64,000 nucleotides of DNA from Rhopalosiphum padi (lineage: Eukaryota > Arthropoda > Insecta > Hemiptera > Aphididae): NCBI RefSeq assembly GCF_020882245.1, contig NC_083597.1, forward strand, positions 9,706,581 to 9,770,580. The letters run 5' to 3'. The position numbers and the translations under genes are program-made. The notes beneath the pieces were generated by a model that ran no database searches, was not told where the DNA came from, and was given only the letters and a program-made list of their open reading frames with translations. Shown one piece after another: positions 40,001-53,703 of the stretch (position 1 is its first letter; each line of letters begins with the position of its first letter).

Positions 40001-42626
40001 TTTATCTTCTTCTCACGTGTAATTTAGCGTGTACGGAAATTGGCAATTGGTTTAAGCGTAAATAATACGTGTTGAAAGGTATTTTTTGGGGAATAAGAAT
40101 GCAGGCTTGTGTTATAAATATACACAATATACATAATTATACAATATGTATACGATTCCATCCAGGGGCTAACTCAAATAGTTGAACGTTAAAATCTATA
40201 ATAATTAAGCGAATGCTTATTAACCGTTGTATGTGGGCCCATGGACCCAATAATTTAAAAATAAAAACTCTTAAAAAAAAAAATACATAACTTTTGATAG
40301 GAGAATAGGCTGTAAAGTGGTTTAGTGTTGTGTGAACTCTGGCTTTTGGTTAAGACTATTATTGTTTTTTTAAGATACCGTTCGGATGTCAATTAAAATT
40401 AAATAAATAGAAATAGTACTCAACAAATGAGCATTAACAGTTGTTATACATATTTCCATTTTCAGTATATTTTATTCAATACCAACGATATAAATAAAAT
40501 CATATAAATAGGCGTGTGATTAATTGTTTGATTTATAATAACTAATAAGTATTAGAATAATAGAATACAATATATATTATATTATAGTATTTTTTTTTAT
40601 TATTAAAATAGATACTAAATATTATATTTAAGTAAAAGTACTAGGTATATAAATAAGAATGTGTATTTAAATTACAATTCTGCAACCATTTTTCTATTGA
40701 TGCTAAATTTTAATTTTTAAATAATTTTGTTTATATAAAAATTAAAAAAAATGAAGTTACACATTATAATTTAATACCTAACTAATACGTCTTAAATAAT
40801 ATAGGTAGTCTTATTAAAATATATATTTTATTACTCTTGTCCATTTTACCATGAATGTTTTATATTACCTACCCAATTTCTAATTATATTTCTACACATA
40901 CATGCAAGGTTAAAATATTTATTAAATTTTCATATTTTTTATTTTAGTCATACACATTACATACTTAATGGGCCGATAGATCATAGATCACCTACAGATC
41001 ATCTTCGCTCAGAACCATTTTTCGTATGTTATGATTTATCATTGAATTAAATTTAATACGTGTTAGATTACAGTTATTTACTTCTTAATTTAACACCTAT
41101 ATTGAAAAGCTTTCTGCTATTTACTGTTTTTTTTTTTTTATTAATGGTAATAATTATTGAGTAATATTGCGTATTACATGTATACCTACTTATGTATATT
41201 CATCAATTGATACTTATAAATATTCACTTTCAGCTTAACTATAATTTAATTTTTATATAACATAATTATAAGTTAATTTTAGGTACGGAAATATATGCAC
41301 TGGAAGTATATACCATATATGGTACAGTTATAATAAAAATAAATCAAAAAAATATGAATAGAAATAATAGTTATGCCTATTAAGCTACTATATTTAACTA
41401 TTTAAGCTAGTGTTTATAAAATAAAATAAAATATTACCAGTTAAACTTAAAAACCCATTTTTTAAATAAAGAAAAAACACTTGAATAATCTGATACACAC
41501 AATATGTAATTTTTTAGATATAGGTAAATTTATTTTGAGAAACACATAAATTTAGAAGTCACTTTAGATTTTATTGTATCTTACTGGTATAAAATAATAT
41601 ATTGTGTGACTTAAATCGTTTCTCTAATAACTTAAATCGAGATTATTTAAAATGATATTTTGATAATATTATAAAATTTGAATTTGAATCACTAATAATA
41701 TTATTATATCACTCGAAAAATGAATAAGGAATGGTGGTACACTAGTACCTAACCAAACCTAAAGTTTCTGATAATGCAGTTTCTTACCTCCAGATTTTGA
41801 TTGCTTTTTGTCTAGGGTTTCCACTTTCATACTGCTATTGTTGATATTTCAAATAAAATTCTATAAGAAATTCTTATTTGCACATGTTTACAAAAGTTCC
41901 CTTTAATCTTATTATCTAGGTACACACGTACATGTAAATTGATGGACACCATTATGATAAATAGGATACACAAAAGGAAATCGTATACAATTTTCTGAAG
42001 TTTTGATTAAAACAGTGTATATTATATTATGCTTACTCGATGTCTCCAAGTGTACGGGCAATGTGTTATTGTTAATATTTATTATGACACTATCTTTAAT
42101 ACCAATATCTAGGGATCGCGTAATTTATAACATCTATAGGATAAATATGTTTTTATTATTTGTATAGTCTTTTTAAACACCAAATATATTGAAAAATGCA
42201 TAAGCAAACACTTGCAATTGTCGACATTTCTATTTTGTTCATCTTGCATATTATAAATGTAACAATATTAAAATTAATTGTGCATTGCTTCTAATCTCTT
42301 AATATACATATTTATGTTCAGGTGTAGATCGATTATATTATACAGAATGTCAAATGTCCATCCTTATTTTTTTTTTTTTTAATTGTACTATGTCATATTC
42401 GTCATGCAATATTTTACCATGAATTTTTTGATATATTCCCACACAGAAAAATTATATTTTCAAAATATTGTGAAAATATTGTTAGTACAAATTTAAACTT
42501 CTAAACTTCTTCTTATGTTTTTTTTTAAAGCTGAAATAATAATAAAGTAGTTAGGTTATACAAGTTACAATATTAATAAAATAATTATGATTATAAAAAT
42601 TGTTTAGATAAATGATTTTACTATAC
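37012..42626. other. intergenic, AT-rich, repeat-bearing
   Basis: No exon is recognised. It contains one copy of the dispersed repeat (40975-41065, minus), poly(A)/poly(T) runs and TA-rich microsatellite patches. Confidence 0.4.
40975..41065 (-). repeat. dispersed aphid repeat, copy 3
   Basis: Read on the minus strand it carries AATTCAATGATAAATCATAA, then CGAAAAATGGTTCTGAGCGA and AGATGATCTG. It is the clearest inverted partner of copy 2. Confidence 0.55.
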
Positions 42627-42944
42627 CTTCATCACTATCAAGTTCAGGCTGAGAAGAGATCAAATGATTTTTGTTAATAGACACTTCATCATCTACTGCT
42701 AGCACGTCAGAAGATGTTGCGGAATTTTTTGTTGAAATATAGGTGTTGTATAATTTTAGTTTTTTATTTGATGCTATTTAAAATGTAGACGATGGTTTAT
42801 TTGGTAGATTCACTGGTGTTTTGAAACCAGATTCAATATCTGAACAAACCTCAACATTAAATAAATTATCTTCATTGTCTGAATCATTCAATTGTACTGT
42901 TGCATATGTCTTGTCTATATCTGAATCATCACCATCATCAGATC
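42627..42944 (-). pseudogene. acidic exon with in-frame stop, repeat-derived gene remnant
   Basis: A 318-bp exon-like block bounded by an acceptor (TATACAG at the 42945 side) and a donor (GTATAG at the 42626 side), with symmetrical phase. It encodes an Asp/Ser/Glu-rich segment (SDDGDDSDIDKTY, then LNDSDNEDNLFNVEV, then NKPSSTF). A TAA at 42778-42780 interrupts it, after which the same frame continues open with KKLKLYNTYISTKN to the donor. One base change would explain the stop. It may belong to the multicopy acidic gene families seen in aphid genomes; no domain is recognised. Confidence 0.45.
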
Positions 42945-43859
42945 CTGTATAAATTTAAAAAAATTACAATTAATTACATTTGTACTTCACCTATAGTATA
43001 CACTATATACATTTTATTTGAATTAAGTTTAGAGTTCAAGTAATTAAAAACAAAATATTAGGTAATAACATTTTTAAACAAATTTATATTTTTTCTAATA
43101 GATTCATTACCTATTTTAAAATATTACAACCTTTATTTAATATTTTAATTCAGAAATTATTACGTTGCAATTTAGGTATTTATTTTATTTTATATTAAGT
43201 TTTTAGGAATCAAAATTTTGAGTTGTTGTGGGATAGAAATTGACTCCTTTATTCCTTTATGATATTCTATCATTACCTTATTATATTTATAAAATAAATC
43301 AACATTATCAATATTAAATTGAAAGTGAGTTTAATACTGTATATACCTACCCTTATTTCATATTTATTGATGACTGAAAATGTAATAATTTATCACATAG
43401 TAGGTATATATCTGTATATATGTATCACATATTCTTGAAAAGCAATACAATTTATAAATAATAAATAGGCACATACATTTTATATTAAAAATAATTAACA
43501 AATAAACTTAATTTATTATTGTCATTTATAATTTCTGCATACCAAATTGAAAGTAAAAATAATATGTATTTTGCATCCATAAATGTATACACAAAAAAAT
43601 TATTCCAAATAGCTATATTATATAAGTATATAATAAGAAAACATATAGTTAATTTTAAAAACTAATTTTGAACAATATTTTTTACATCACTAAATAATTT
43701 ATAGTGTAGGTATATTATATTATATTAATTTCTAATATAACCAATAAAATATTTTAAAATTAAAATTTGATAATGAATTATACATTTATAATATTCATAT
43801 CTAAAATTTAAAATATTTATTAAATATTATACAAATTCATTTTTAATTACAATTTATTT

Positions 43860-44640
43860 TAATATTGGTACAGCTATCAATAATTCATCGAATCAAAAAT
43901 CATTATTTTTTTTTTATATCTGATACACACCATTCTTTAGTATTTTCAGATAAATCGTTAATAATAAATATATCTACTTTTGATAAGCTTATTGGTTTTT
44001 TAAACATATCTTCTTTGGAGTTGAATTTCTTGCCTAAAATTATTGAAGTATTTGATAAAATGTCAATAATTTGAACTACTTCCCCTTCAATTGTTAATAC
44101 AAAACAATCTGGCTTTTTAATTGTAAATGTATTATATTTACTATTACTGAATTTAATATTATCATTAATAATAATCTCTCCATAACGTTTAATTATTTGT
44201 TCCAATTTTTTTTTCATGTTTTCTGAGCATACGTTTTAACATTTTCATGTAGTTCTCGAATGGAAAACAACTACAATTATCAAGAGGTCCATATGTAATA
44301 TAGGTAGTCATCAACTAAATGCAATAAGCTATGAACGTTGTGGGATAGATAATGGCAACCATAGATTTGTTGAAATGTTTTTACAAAATAATTTAATAAT
44401 TTAGCAGCATATTTTAATATGCAGAATGATCCTTACTTAAAAATATTCTTATTGATATGTTCAAAAACATAAAATGTTTATTACACTCATCTGACAAGAC
44501 ATTTTTAAAAACTATAGGACCTGTGTATAGGAGTAACTGTCTAAATTCTGTTGCTTTAAATCGAGGATACTCTTCAATTCTTCTTGGTTTTCGTGCAAAA
44601 TCGTTGGTAATATACAGCTTCGCATTTTTTCTAGATTGAA
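43860..44640 (-). pseudogene. CACTA/EnSpm-like transposase C-terminal region, decayed
   Basis: Minus-strand fragments in order: FARKPRRIEEYPRFKATEFR then LLLYTGPIVFKNVL; YFVKTFQQIYG, HYLSHNVHSLLHLVDD; YGPLDNCSCFPFENYMKM; then an open frame from 44217 to 43903 with CFVLTIEGEVVQIIDIL and FGKKFNSKEDMF. These match in order the region around DUF4218 found in animal CACTA-type transposases (ARKPR, WKATEFRQFLLYTG, HN.H.LLHL, FPFEN..K.LKR). At least three disruptions separate the fragments: a stop and shift near 44425, a shift near 44305, and a 9-A run near 44211 that breaks the frame at KHEK. The copy is non-functional. It shares orientation with the acidic exon downstream, but a single ancestral gene is not shown. 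Confidence 0.65.
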
Positions 44641-47600
44641 GGACAATTAATAATTATTGTGTATAGACGATCGCATTATATTTTGTTTTATGTTTTTTTA
44701 GAAATTTTCATATTAATATTAATAATATTACAGATATTTATAAAATAAAATGTATATATATGTATATATATATATATTATATATGTATGTATGTATATAA
44801 TAAAATACATCTTAAGAAATGGTACTCGTATAGTTATTGTAGATGAAAATCCCAATTACGAAAAGTGGCGGCTGACTTCCTTGCTCCTATAGTGGTAGGT
44901 ATAGCGAAAATGTAAATTTCGCGCGCACAAAACGATATGGTGTGTGTTCGTTATAAAATGAACTCCTGCAGCCTTCTACGATGTTTTTATATCCTAGAAA
45001 ATATCGTGCCATTATTACCTGAATAAAACAATACTTACGTTAATTGAAATAAATAAATCCAACCTGGATACAGCTAGATAGATTGAATTTATATAGGCAT
45101 AATATTATAGCTATTGATATAATGTTTATATGTTATAGAATTTCAGGTCATTAAATGGTTTCGCTTGTAACATTAATTTTTATAATACAACTAAAAAAAA
45201 CAACGTAATATTTTGTAATTTTATAATATAAAAAAATATATTAATTATTGTAATAACTAATAATAAAAGAGTAAAATAAATTGGTCGTATATTATTCGTA
45301 TATTATCAGTTTAGAATTTCTCATCTATTAAAATATTACCAATTCAGTTGAGTTCCGTTGTATAATGAGTATAGAAATTTAAATAGTTGGTACCATAATT
45401 AATATCGTCCTATGATGTTTTAAAAAAAGCTTATTAAAATACTTACTATTAATTTAAATCAAGAAAAATTATTAAATAGAAATTAAAAAAAAATTACTCT
45501 TACCATACATGATTGGAATTGGTTTCTAAGTGGACTGACACTAGGACAGTGCACCGAAGACTGAACTTGTGAGTTAACATATGAGCCTTAATAACATCAA
45601 TAATAGAGTGGGCTTGGAGTCCTGTTATCGATCGATGGAGTTTGCGTTCGAGCTGTGCAATATACATAGCGCTTCAATTAGAATATTATAGGAAACCTAC
45701 AAATTACAATAACAAATTTATAAATATTTGTTAATTGTTTATTTTAATAAAGGTAAAATAAATATTCAGCTTTTGAAATAAAATATATTAACAGATATTA
45801 ATTAATTTCACAATTTTACAATTTTAATTTCATATTTTCATGTAGAAAAATATGACTTATTATAAAAAAGAGTTTATTTTAATTTAAGTACATAGTCAGA
45901 TAGGTAAATAATTATTATCTATAAAAACAATATTAATTAATATGCTATGAAAATAATTTTAAATTTAAAAATAATGTATTAATTTTTATAATGTTTAATA
46001 ATAGCTTGACATTTATAGTGAAAAATGCTAAAGCAATAGATTGCAGGATATAACATAGCTAGAATGAAGAAGGCATCAAGTGTTAATACAGCACTGCAAA
46101 ACCGATATGGTATTATGTGTATAAATTAATGAGTAAATAAACAAAAACAAAAATATTTTTTTTCCATCTACATTCGACGACATAAATAACATTTACTGAA
46201 ATACTGAATAATCTATATTCTATTAAATATTTAAGTACATATATATATGTATATATTATTGTTAAATGTTGTGATGACGTGATGTTTCTAAGTTATTTCT
46301 TTCTGTGTCATGTGTCAACATTAAAAAAAAATATGATAATTGATAACAAATATGTCCCAACTTACGGTGCTAATATAGTATAAATAAAGACATGTATAGG
46401 CATACTTTCGGTTTTGCAGTCGTTCGTCCAACACCAACTCCATTTTTATTTGCTTACGCATAAACCTTGAAACCTATGAAAAGTCATAATTATTATAATT
46501 TTTCATATTTTTTTTTATATTGATAATCTACAACATACATCACCTAAACTTTAATAGAATGCCATAATTATTATAATTATTACCACAGGTTATTACGACA
46601 AGTTGTTTCTATTAATAAAAATCATTCACGTATTAGTTTCGTCATTTGTATGTACAGATTACGGAACAAGTTCCGTATAACTAAAAATCCATGTCCATTT
46701 CGTGAAAAGTTATCCACATTGTGTAATTACACGATCTGTTAAAAAATAAGTTGCGTTTCGCGAACTGGATAAAATTTCTATCCATTTCACGAAACGGGTC
46801 AGAACGCGAAATGGATGCAACATATACACACGAATTCTATGAAATTTCAATGAATGAATAATATTAGAAAACTATCTTCTAATATAATATTAACTGAATG
46901 CACTTAAAATAGTGCACTTAACACGTATTACTAATAGTTTCACAGAAATAACGTAATTTACTATTCCTAATTCAGCTAATAATATTTTATTTATTAAAAA
47001 GATGTATCACATTCAATCAAAATAAGGCAGTATTATTATGGTTACATTACTTAATTTCTTTGTTTGGAGATTTCAACGCTCGGCGATATCAATTCCAATT
47101 TGTACCATTCTCTAAGTGACAATTTATTTAGTAATAACCAGATAATTAAAATAATCCTGAGCGATTAAATAAAAACGCTTTCGGATCTTATCTAATCCAC
47201 TAAGACCTTTGAAATAAATCTCAATGTTATTTGTAACACATTTAAATTTTAACTTAGTTAAACGTCTTCAGTGTAAATATACCTATAAAAATCTAAATTT
47301 TTAAAAATCAAGGAAATCACTCTTTTGTATATTAGATTTTTACTGTACCTTGTTCATCATCATCGAGTAGGTCACTGTAGTAATGGATCTGTTAAATTTA
47401 AAACCAATTATAAATCATTGCATATGAAAAACGAAGACTGTGTGTTTTTCTATTTATAAGTGTATTATAATATTATATAATATATTTGTTTTACCATTAG
47501 TAATAAAATAGTTTCAACTTATTTTTGTCAACAAATAGTGGATTTATATTTATTATTATATTATAAAATAATCTTTAATTTTTGTACACTCATGGAGTAA

Positions 47601-48581
47601 ATAGAAATATATTAAAATATTTTGAAAATTGTATTATGTAATGAATATTATAATATACGTAAATTAATGATTAAAGTGTCTAAAAATATTTTTTTTGAAT
47701 TGCAATGGAATAATTAGCTTAATAGCTAATGACTGCAACGACAAATGCAATATAATATTTCTCATAAATTGTTCTTACAACAATTTACAAATAAAAAATA
47801 TTAAATATATAATATGCTAAATTGTTTTTATACCTACATTATATTTAAAATTTTTATTTTAATGAAATTAAATATTAAATTTAAGATCAATATTTAAAAA
47901 AAATGTTAAACCCTAAAAAAGCTATAATTTAAAACTTAAATTTACGTTTAGTAATAGTGGACTGATTCAAGTTCACACAATTAGTATTTTTTTTAATTAC
48001 AATCAAATTACAAAGTTCAATCGTTAGAAACGTTTGATTATTCAATTTTTAAATATAAATGTTAACTATATGTATTTTTAATATTTTTAATCGCTATATA
48101 AAGAATAAAAAATTATAAGAAATCTTGAATTAAATTTTTAAGATTTTTCCTTAAAAACAGTAGAAAATAGAAATATTTTAATAGTGACACCATCATGTCT
48201 AAAAAAAGCTAGGTAATTTTAATGTTTGGTCGAAAATTCAAGTACTTACCGTAATTAATTTTTAAATTATAATAAAATAACAAAATCGAATATACACGAG
48301 TACTATAGAAATATTCACATAATAATATATGTTTAAATATAATTAATCACGAATCACGATTCATATATTTAAATGATTTATATTACATCATACTATTATA
48401 TTTGCAATACGTAATCTAAAGTAGGTAATACAATTTATAAATTATAATTCGTATACTGAAAAAACAAAACATAAATAAAGTAGTTAAATCTTTATGACGT
48501 CTTCAAATTGTTCCTATTGATTGAAACAACCGTTTGCTATTTTTATATACTATAGATTCATTCATCAGATGCTTAATTACT
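44641..48581. other. intergenic, repeat-bearing
   Basis: No coding exon is supported. A TATATG microsatellite lies at 44750-44800. About 45490-45660 is less AT-rich and ends on the minus side with CATGTATG followed by GTAAGAG, so it could be a noncoding first exon, possibly of the decayed transposon gene. Near 46690-46815 the motif ATCCATTTCRCGAAA recurs in both orientations. A dispersed repeat copy is at 47365-47440. Confidence 0.35.
47365..47440 (+). repeat. dispersed aphid repeat, copy 4
   Basis: It contains GAGTAGGTCACTGTAGTAAT, GGATCTGTTAAATTTAAA and ATAAATCATTGCATATGAAA, directly comparable with copy 1. Confidence 0.55.
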
Positions 48582-51500
48582 TTAACTAAGTAATGTGGAC
48601 ACTATTGTGTACGACATATTCATTACCTGAAATGTTTTAACACAATAAGTTATAATAAATACAATTATAATATTATTTATAGTTTAATATTATGGTATAG
48701 AAATTTAAAATCGAAAGCATATAAATAATTTGCTAATGTGCATGTTAATTACATAACTAATAATTAATAATTATTTTTAATCTAAATAAAATAGATAACT
48801 CAAAATAATAATGAGTCAGTTATCATAGTACAAATGTGATCAAGTATAACAACTCATAGTATAAACTTTCTTTTTTTTCACCAATACAATTTGACCACAG
48901 CTATTTGACACAAATGCATGCATTTGTCCTAAATTTTTTTGGATTTAAAATAATAGTTAGCTTAGCGTTCAAATTGAGTGATTGATAACTAAAAAATAGA
49001 TGTTAAATTGATTGGTAGATTTTTTGTTTATTTACACCAACGTGGATACTTAAAGACGTAAAAAGGTAATTATTATAAACAGTCACTAGAAAATATCGTA
49101 TACTCAATATATACTCTTCATATGTTAGGATGGTGTACCTAGTGAGTTTATGCATATATTTCACGGTTCAATTCAAAGTAAATGTGTACGAAATAAAGCA
49201 TTATGGTATGTCTATTATTAATATTAATTATTGTAGTTAATTAGGCGTATGCATGCACTTGCATTATTGTTATAAATTGAACAAACGAGATGCGTTGATG
49301 CGTTCTAGTATTGTCGTAGACGTGTAAATATAAAATAAGAAATAAAATAAACAACTTATTAACAATTTAGTTATACCCTGGTGAACATTTCTAGGTTTAC
49401 TATAGAATTTGGTGACACCTTCATCTTAAGTTTATGAGCAGAATTTATGGTCATGGCCAACAATAAAGTCTTTTTAAATTGTAAATCCTTGTCTGTCCAA
49501 TTGCAACTATACAATCCGAAATTCACCGTTGATCTCTATATAATATTTATTACAAACAAACAAGATAAAAAGAATTCGCTTCATGTTTAATTCACGAAAT
49601 TGAGTTTTTTTATTTTACCCCATCTTCTATGTGGTTGAATCCATAACAATAAATGTACAGTTCAATAGTGAGTGAAGCCAGTGCACAGACCAATTTGAAA
49701 ATTGTTGGGGACACGATCGAATCACCATTGAGATACGCCTATCGACAAAAAAAAAATCGCAATAAGTCTTAGAAATAGCATTTATATCATTATTATTGTC
49801 GTTTATAAATTATAATCAACACTTACTATTGAGGTGAGAAAAATCAACGTGATTATCGAATATGAACCATTGGCGATTTGAAGTAGAACCACAGGTCGAA
49901 CGATTTTGAAAAATATTTCGTATTTCCTATTAATATAATAAAAATTTTACGCTAAAATACAGTTTTGTAAAGCACATGTTTTTAAACTATGAAATTTGAA
50001 TGATATTAATGGTTTGAAAGCTTTGTTGAATTAATGTTTTTTTTCTAAACAATGTGCGTAACGTTAATTTTAACTGTTTATGTATATTAAATAATAGTAT
50101 AGCACAATTAACATTATAGGTACACCGAGGTTTATAATATAAAAAAACTATATTAATATATTATAGTCCGTAAATTTGCCTAACATTTAAATTAATTTTC
50201 AAGTTGTATACTCACTCGATAATTTTTTGATTGTCCTTAATGTGGCTAATCAAATCATTGTAATCGTTCGGAAATTTCAAGTCACTTTTAACGTCTGCAA
50301 AACGGATAAAGTGAATATACATTATACAATAATTAGCATGCACATATAAATTGTAATTTTCAGTCGGGAAACAGGATGGCTAAGAGGCGAGACGGTTCGT
50401 CATCTCCGAGGTTCAAAGACAAATGTTTTATAAATATTATGTGAATGGTAAATCAACTATGACTCTTCACTTAACATACTCATTGCACACATGTGTATAA
50501 TATTATAGTTTTGTAGACTACGCTCTACCAAACTCATACATAGTTTTCATTTAGTAATACCATTATTTTGCAACATGTTATTAATGATCAAATTTTGTTC
50601 TGCAAACTACAGACATAAAAAATATGCGCTAAAATTTGGTGTAGGTATCATTTTTATTAACGAAGTGAATAGTACGTGGCGTGCCTACGTGTAATAATTA
50701 TCGCGTTAAACGTCATACATTCTTTAAAATAATTGACATGGACGCCAACTATTTATACCTTATAACATAATTATTATGTAAACAATTAGTATAGTACCTG
50801 AATAAGATGAAATGTGGTAAGCAATTTTTGTTTATTTTTTTTTTCTAATTAACCTAGTAGCTAATGGTAGCTGGAAGACTTAAAGGTAGTTTATATTTTG
50901 TATAACAATTATATTTTATTATAATAATTATAATTTTTTATATTAAATTTATGATAATAATAACATTTAAATTGTATTCATAAAATAAAAGAGCATAGAT
51001 ATTTACTAAAAAAATTTGAATGTGCTGTCTATAAAACTACAAAAGTTAAACTATTTAAAAAATCAAAAATACAACATATTAGTATAGCTTTCCTGAAAAG
51101 TATTAAAAAATTACGCTTAGAGCAAATAGCCTTTTGACCGACGATATCAGTACAGACATTGGTCAAAAAATACTCACTGGGATACCGACTGTGATGGAGC
51201 GGTTGGTGGCCGTGCCGCGGGTACAGCAAGCGATGCCTGTGACCGAGCTTCTCATAACCGGCGCTCATGGTGCGGAACAGCGCGTTGAACACGAAGCACA
51301 TGGTGACCAGGTAACAGTCGAACGACGTCCACAAGAACACGTTGACGGTGAATATGAAGGACTCGACGACGTACACCACTGCCCAGACAGTGGGCATGTC
51401 GTCGTACTCGGACGCGATAAACCACGGTATGACCACCCACACGAACAGCGTGCCGAAGCTGAGCGCGACAAACGTGCGGAGGATGGCGGACAGCGTGGCC

Positions 51501-51967
51501 CGGCACCGGCGCATCACGGACGGGTCGCGGCCACCGCAACCGGTGAACGCGTACCTGGCCGCGTCCAGCGTGACGCTTACGCGGTCCGCGTTGACCGTCG
51601 TCGTGTAGCCCTTGAGCAGGCACATGAATCCGTACACAACCAACATGCCCATGTTGGCGAACATCTGGATGTCGTGACGGGCCAGGTACAGCCGGCACAC
51701 CTGCATCGACTGCAGCCCGAGCGTCAAGCACATGACAGCCAGCACGGCCGTCCGGCACCGGCCGGCGTTCAGACCGCACTCGGCCGGGTACAGCAGTTGG
51801 TATATGCCGATCGTCTTGAACAGTTCCACGTCTACGGCCGTGCCGCCGTCTTCGCGGTCGTAGTTATCATCTTCGTTACCCGCGATCTCCAGAGTTATGG
51901 CCGCAGCGTCGTCGTCTGATGCTGCTGTCGATGATGCTGTTTTTAAACGGTTCCTGTGGGCATGCAT
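48582..51967 (-). CDS. odorant receptor B (7tm_6 family)
   Basis: Tandem paralogue of receptor A with the same six-exon plan: 51967-51178, 50294-50216, 49926-49827, 49738-49619, 49535-49377 and 48626-48582. Phases 1, 2, 0, 0, 0 agree, giving 430 aa. Exons 3, 4 and 5 are exactly 100, 120 and 159 bp, as in A and C. Exon 1 has a longer acidic N-terminus (RNRLKTASSTAASDDDAA) and is nearly identical to A from TM1 to TM4. The loop between TM3 and TM4 is short. Exon 2 codes NDYNDLISHIKDNQKII, exon 4 ELYIYCYGFNHIEDG, and the last exon ends MSYTIVSTLLS. The upstream in-frame start MHAHRNRLK was used; a later start cannot be ruled out. Exon 1 is GC-rich and the other exons AT-rich. The frame is intact, so the gene looks functional. 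Confidence 0.9.
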
Positions 51968-53136
51968 ATATTGTCATCGCGTGAGTATGGGGGGGAGGGT
52001 CAACGCAATCCGCCCCAAACGACGAAAAAAACCACATGATGGTGTTACGTGCCGGGATGACTGACAAGAATTTCTTGAATAGGAAATATTCTATAATATA
52101 TCTAATGCTTATTGCACTGCATGTGATATCAATCTTTATATGTTTGCGATTTATTGATATTAGTTTGAATAAGTGTTTTATGAAAATGTATTATTCGTGT
52201 AATAAAAATAAAATACGTTATGATGATGGGTTTAAAATCTTTACGGTTGATACCTATTTTTTGATTATTATATAAAAAAAAAAAAAAATTAATTCGATAA
52301 ATCATTACTTTTTCCTTTACGCCTAATTTGAATTCCATATTTTTTTTTGTATAACATAAATGCATACTGGAAATATTCAAAATTCACAATATTATATTAT
52401 ATTAAAAGATATTTGATGTAAAAAATAAATATATTTTTTCCAGTACTGTCCAATATAGAATATTTTAATAAAAGTTATAAAATTAGTCTTAGGTACTAAA
52501 ATATTGCATCTATAACAATCAATTTAGTGTTGAGAAAAGTTAAATGATAAAAAAATATACCAATTCTTAATATTATTTAGTGAAATTAATGTTTGTGACT
52601 TATTTGAATCCCGGTATTTTTACTTGTGATTCCTGGCGCAATTGATCCCGAATAAAACGGAAATATGATGAGTGGATGTTACAAATCACTTATACCCAAG
52701 TTGTCGTACGATGTATTAACATATTGCTAAACAGTTATTGTTTTAACTTATCTTTTTCAAATGGAATTTGAAATTGTGTATTTAGACTGCCAAAGTGAAA
52801 AACAAGACTTACATTTTGTGCGTATTGTATTATACTTGCTTTCTTGCTTGAACTTAAAATCTTAGCGACGTGTCTATCTATCTGTTGAAAGAACTTTAGG
52901 AGAATGAAAATAAAGTGTATTGTTTGCATAATACGTCAAACAACAAATAACTATTGACTGCAAACATGACCCTCTTTGTCCTAATGTTACCTTGTGTCAC
53001 CTATGGAATTATTGTATTGTACTGCAGGGTGTACATAAATACATAATATAACACACGCAGGTAGTACACATTTAAAAAATAGATATAGACATAGTCTAAT
53101 GCTATAAACGTATAAAATGATTTTCGTGTTATTATA
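51968..53136. other. intergenic upstream of receptor B
   Basis: The GC-richer first 100 bases presumably contain the 5' untranslated region and promoter of receptor B. The remainder is AT-rich with no recognised exon; the open frames at 52036-52380 overlap on opposite strands and look random. Confidence 0.4.
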
Positions 53137-53701
53137 CAGGGTGAATTACTAATCATGTTCCATCTCTTTGTTTTTCTTCAATAACGGAGTTATTAAAAAT
53201 CTGAGTATCTGATTTTTGGAATTTTTAAATATACTCGTATTTACCTAAACATTATATTCTCAAATTGAATTGTTGAGACTTTTGTAATAATTATAGAGTA
53301 TTCTGTGGACATACAAACTTATATTTTTCAAATGAGAAACTCCATTTTCTACTGTAAATTATTTAGCGGACAACTTTTCTAAAAATTACGTATTCAAATC
53401 AAAGAGTAGTTTATGAATTATTTAAATTTGTCCATATTAATGTGTTTGAAATATTTAGGGGTCTATGCTGATTTGAAAATTGTTGTAATTAATATTAAGA
53501 GGATATTAGTAATTAAGCACATTCTTGATTTTCTCTCTCAGACCCAATATATGGTACTGACGCACATAACATAGATAAAACGCTTTTATGAAAAATCATT
53601 TTTTTTATGTTTTATAGTAAAATCATAATTTTAAAGTAAATACATTCATCGCTCCGCCCAGAATCTAAAATATGGGCGAGTATGCTCAGTGAATCACCTT
53701 G
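53137..53701. mobile_element. TA-flanked TIR MITE (Tc1/mariner-like)
   Basis: The left end reads CAGGGTGAATTACTAATCATG-like sequence, and the complement of the right end reads CAAGGTGATTCACTGAGCATA-like sequence. TA lies directly outside each (53135-53136 and 53702-53703). The 565-bp interior has no coding capacity. Confidence 0.65.
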
Positions 53702-53703
53702 TA

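Noticed and set aside
43865..44074. Plus-strand frame over the transposase remnant
   Set aside because: Antisense to a fragment that matches CACTA-type proteins in order and orientation.
51134..51919. 261-residue open frame on the plus strand opposite receptor B exon 1
   Set aside because: It is antisense to a well-supported GC-rich exon, rich in Arg, His, Val and Glu as expected of a mirror frame, and has no family features.
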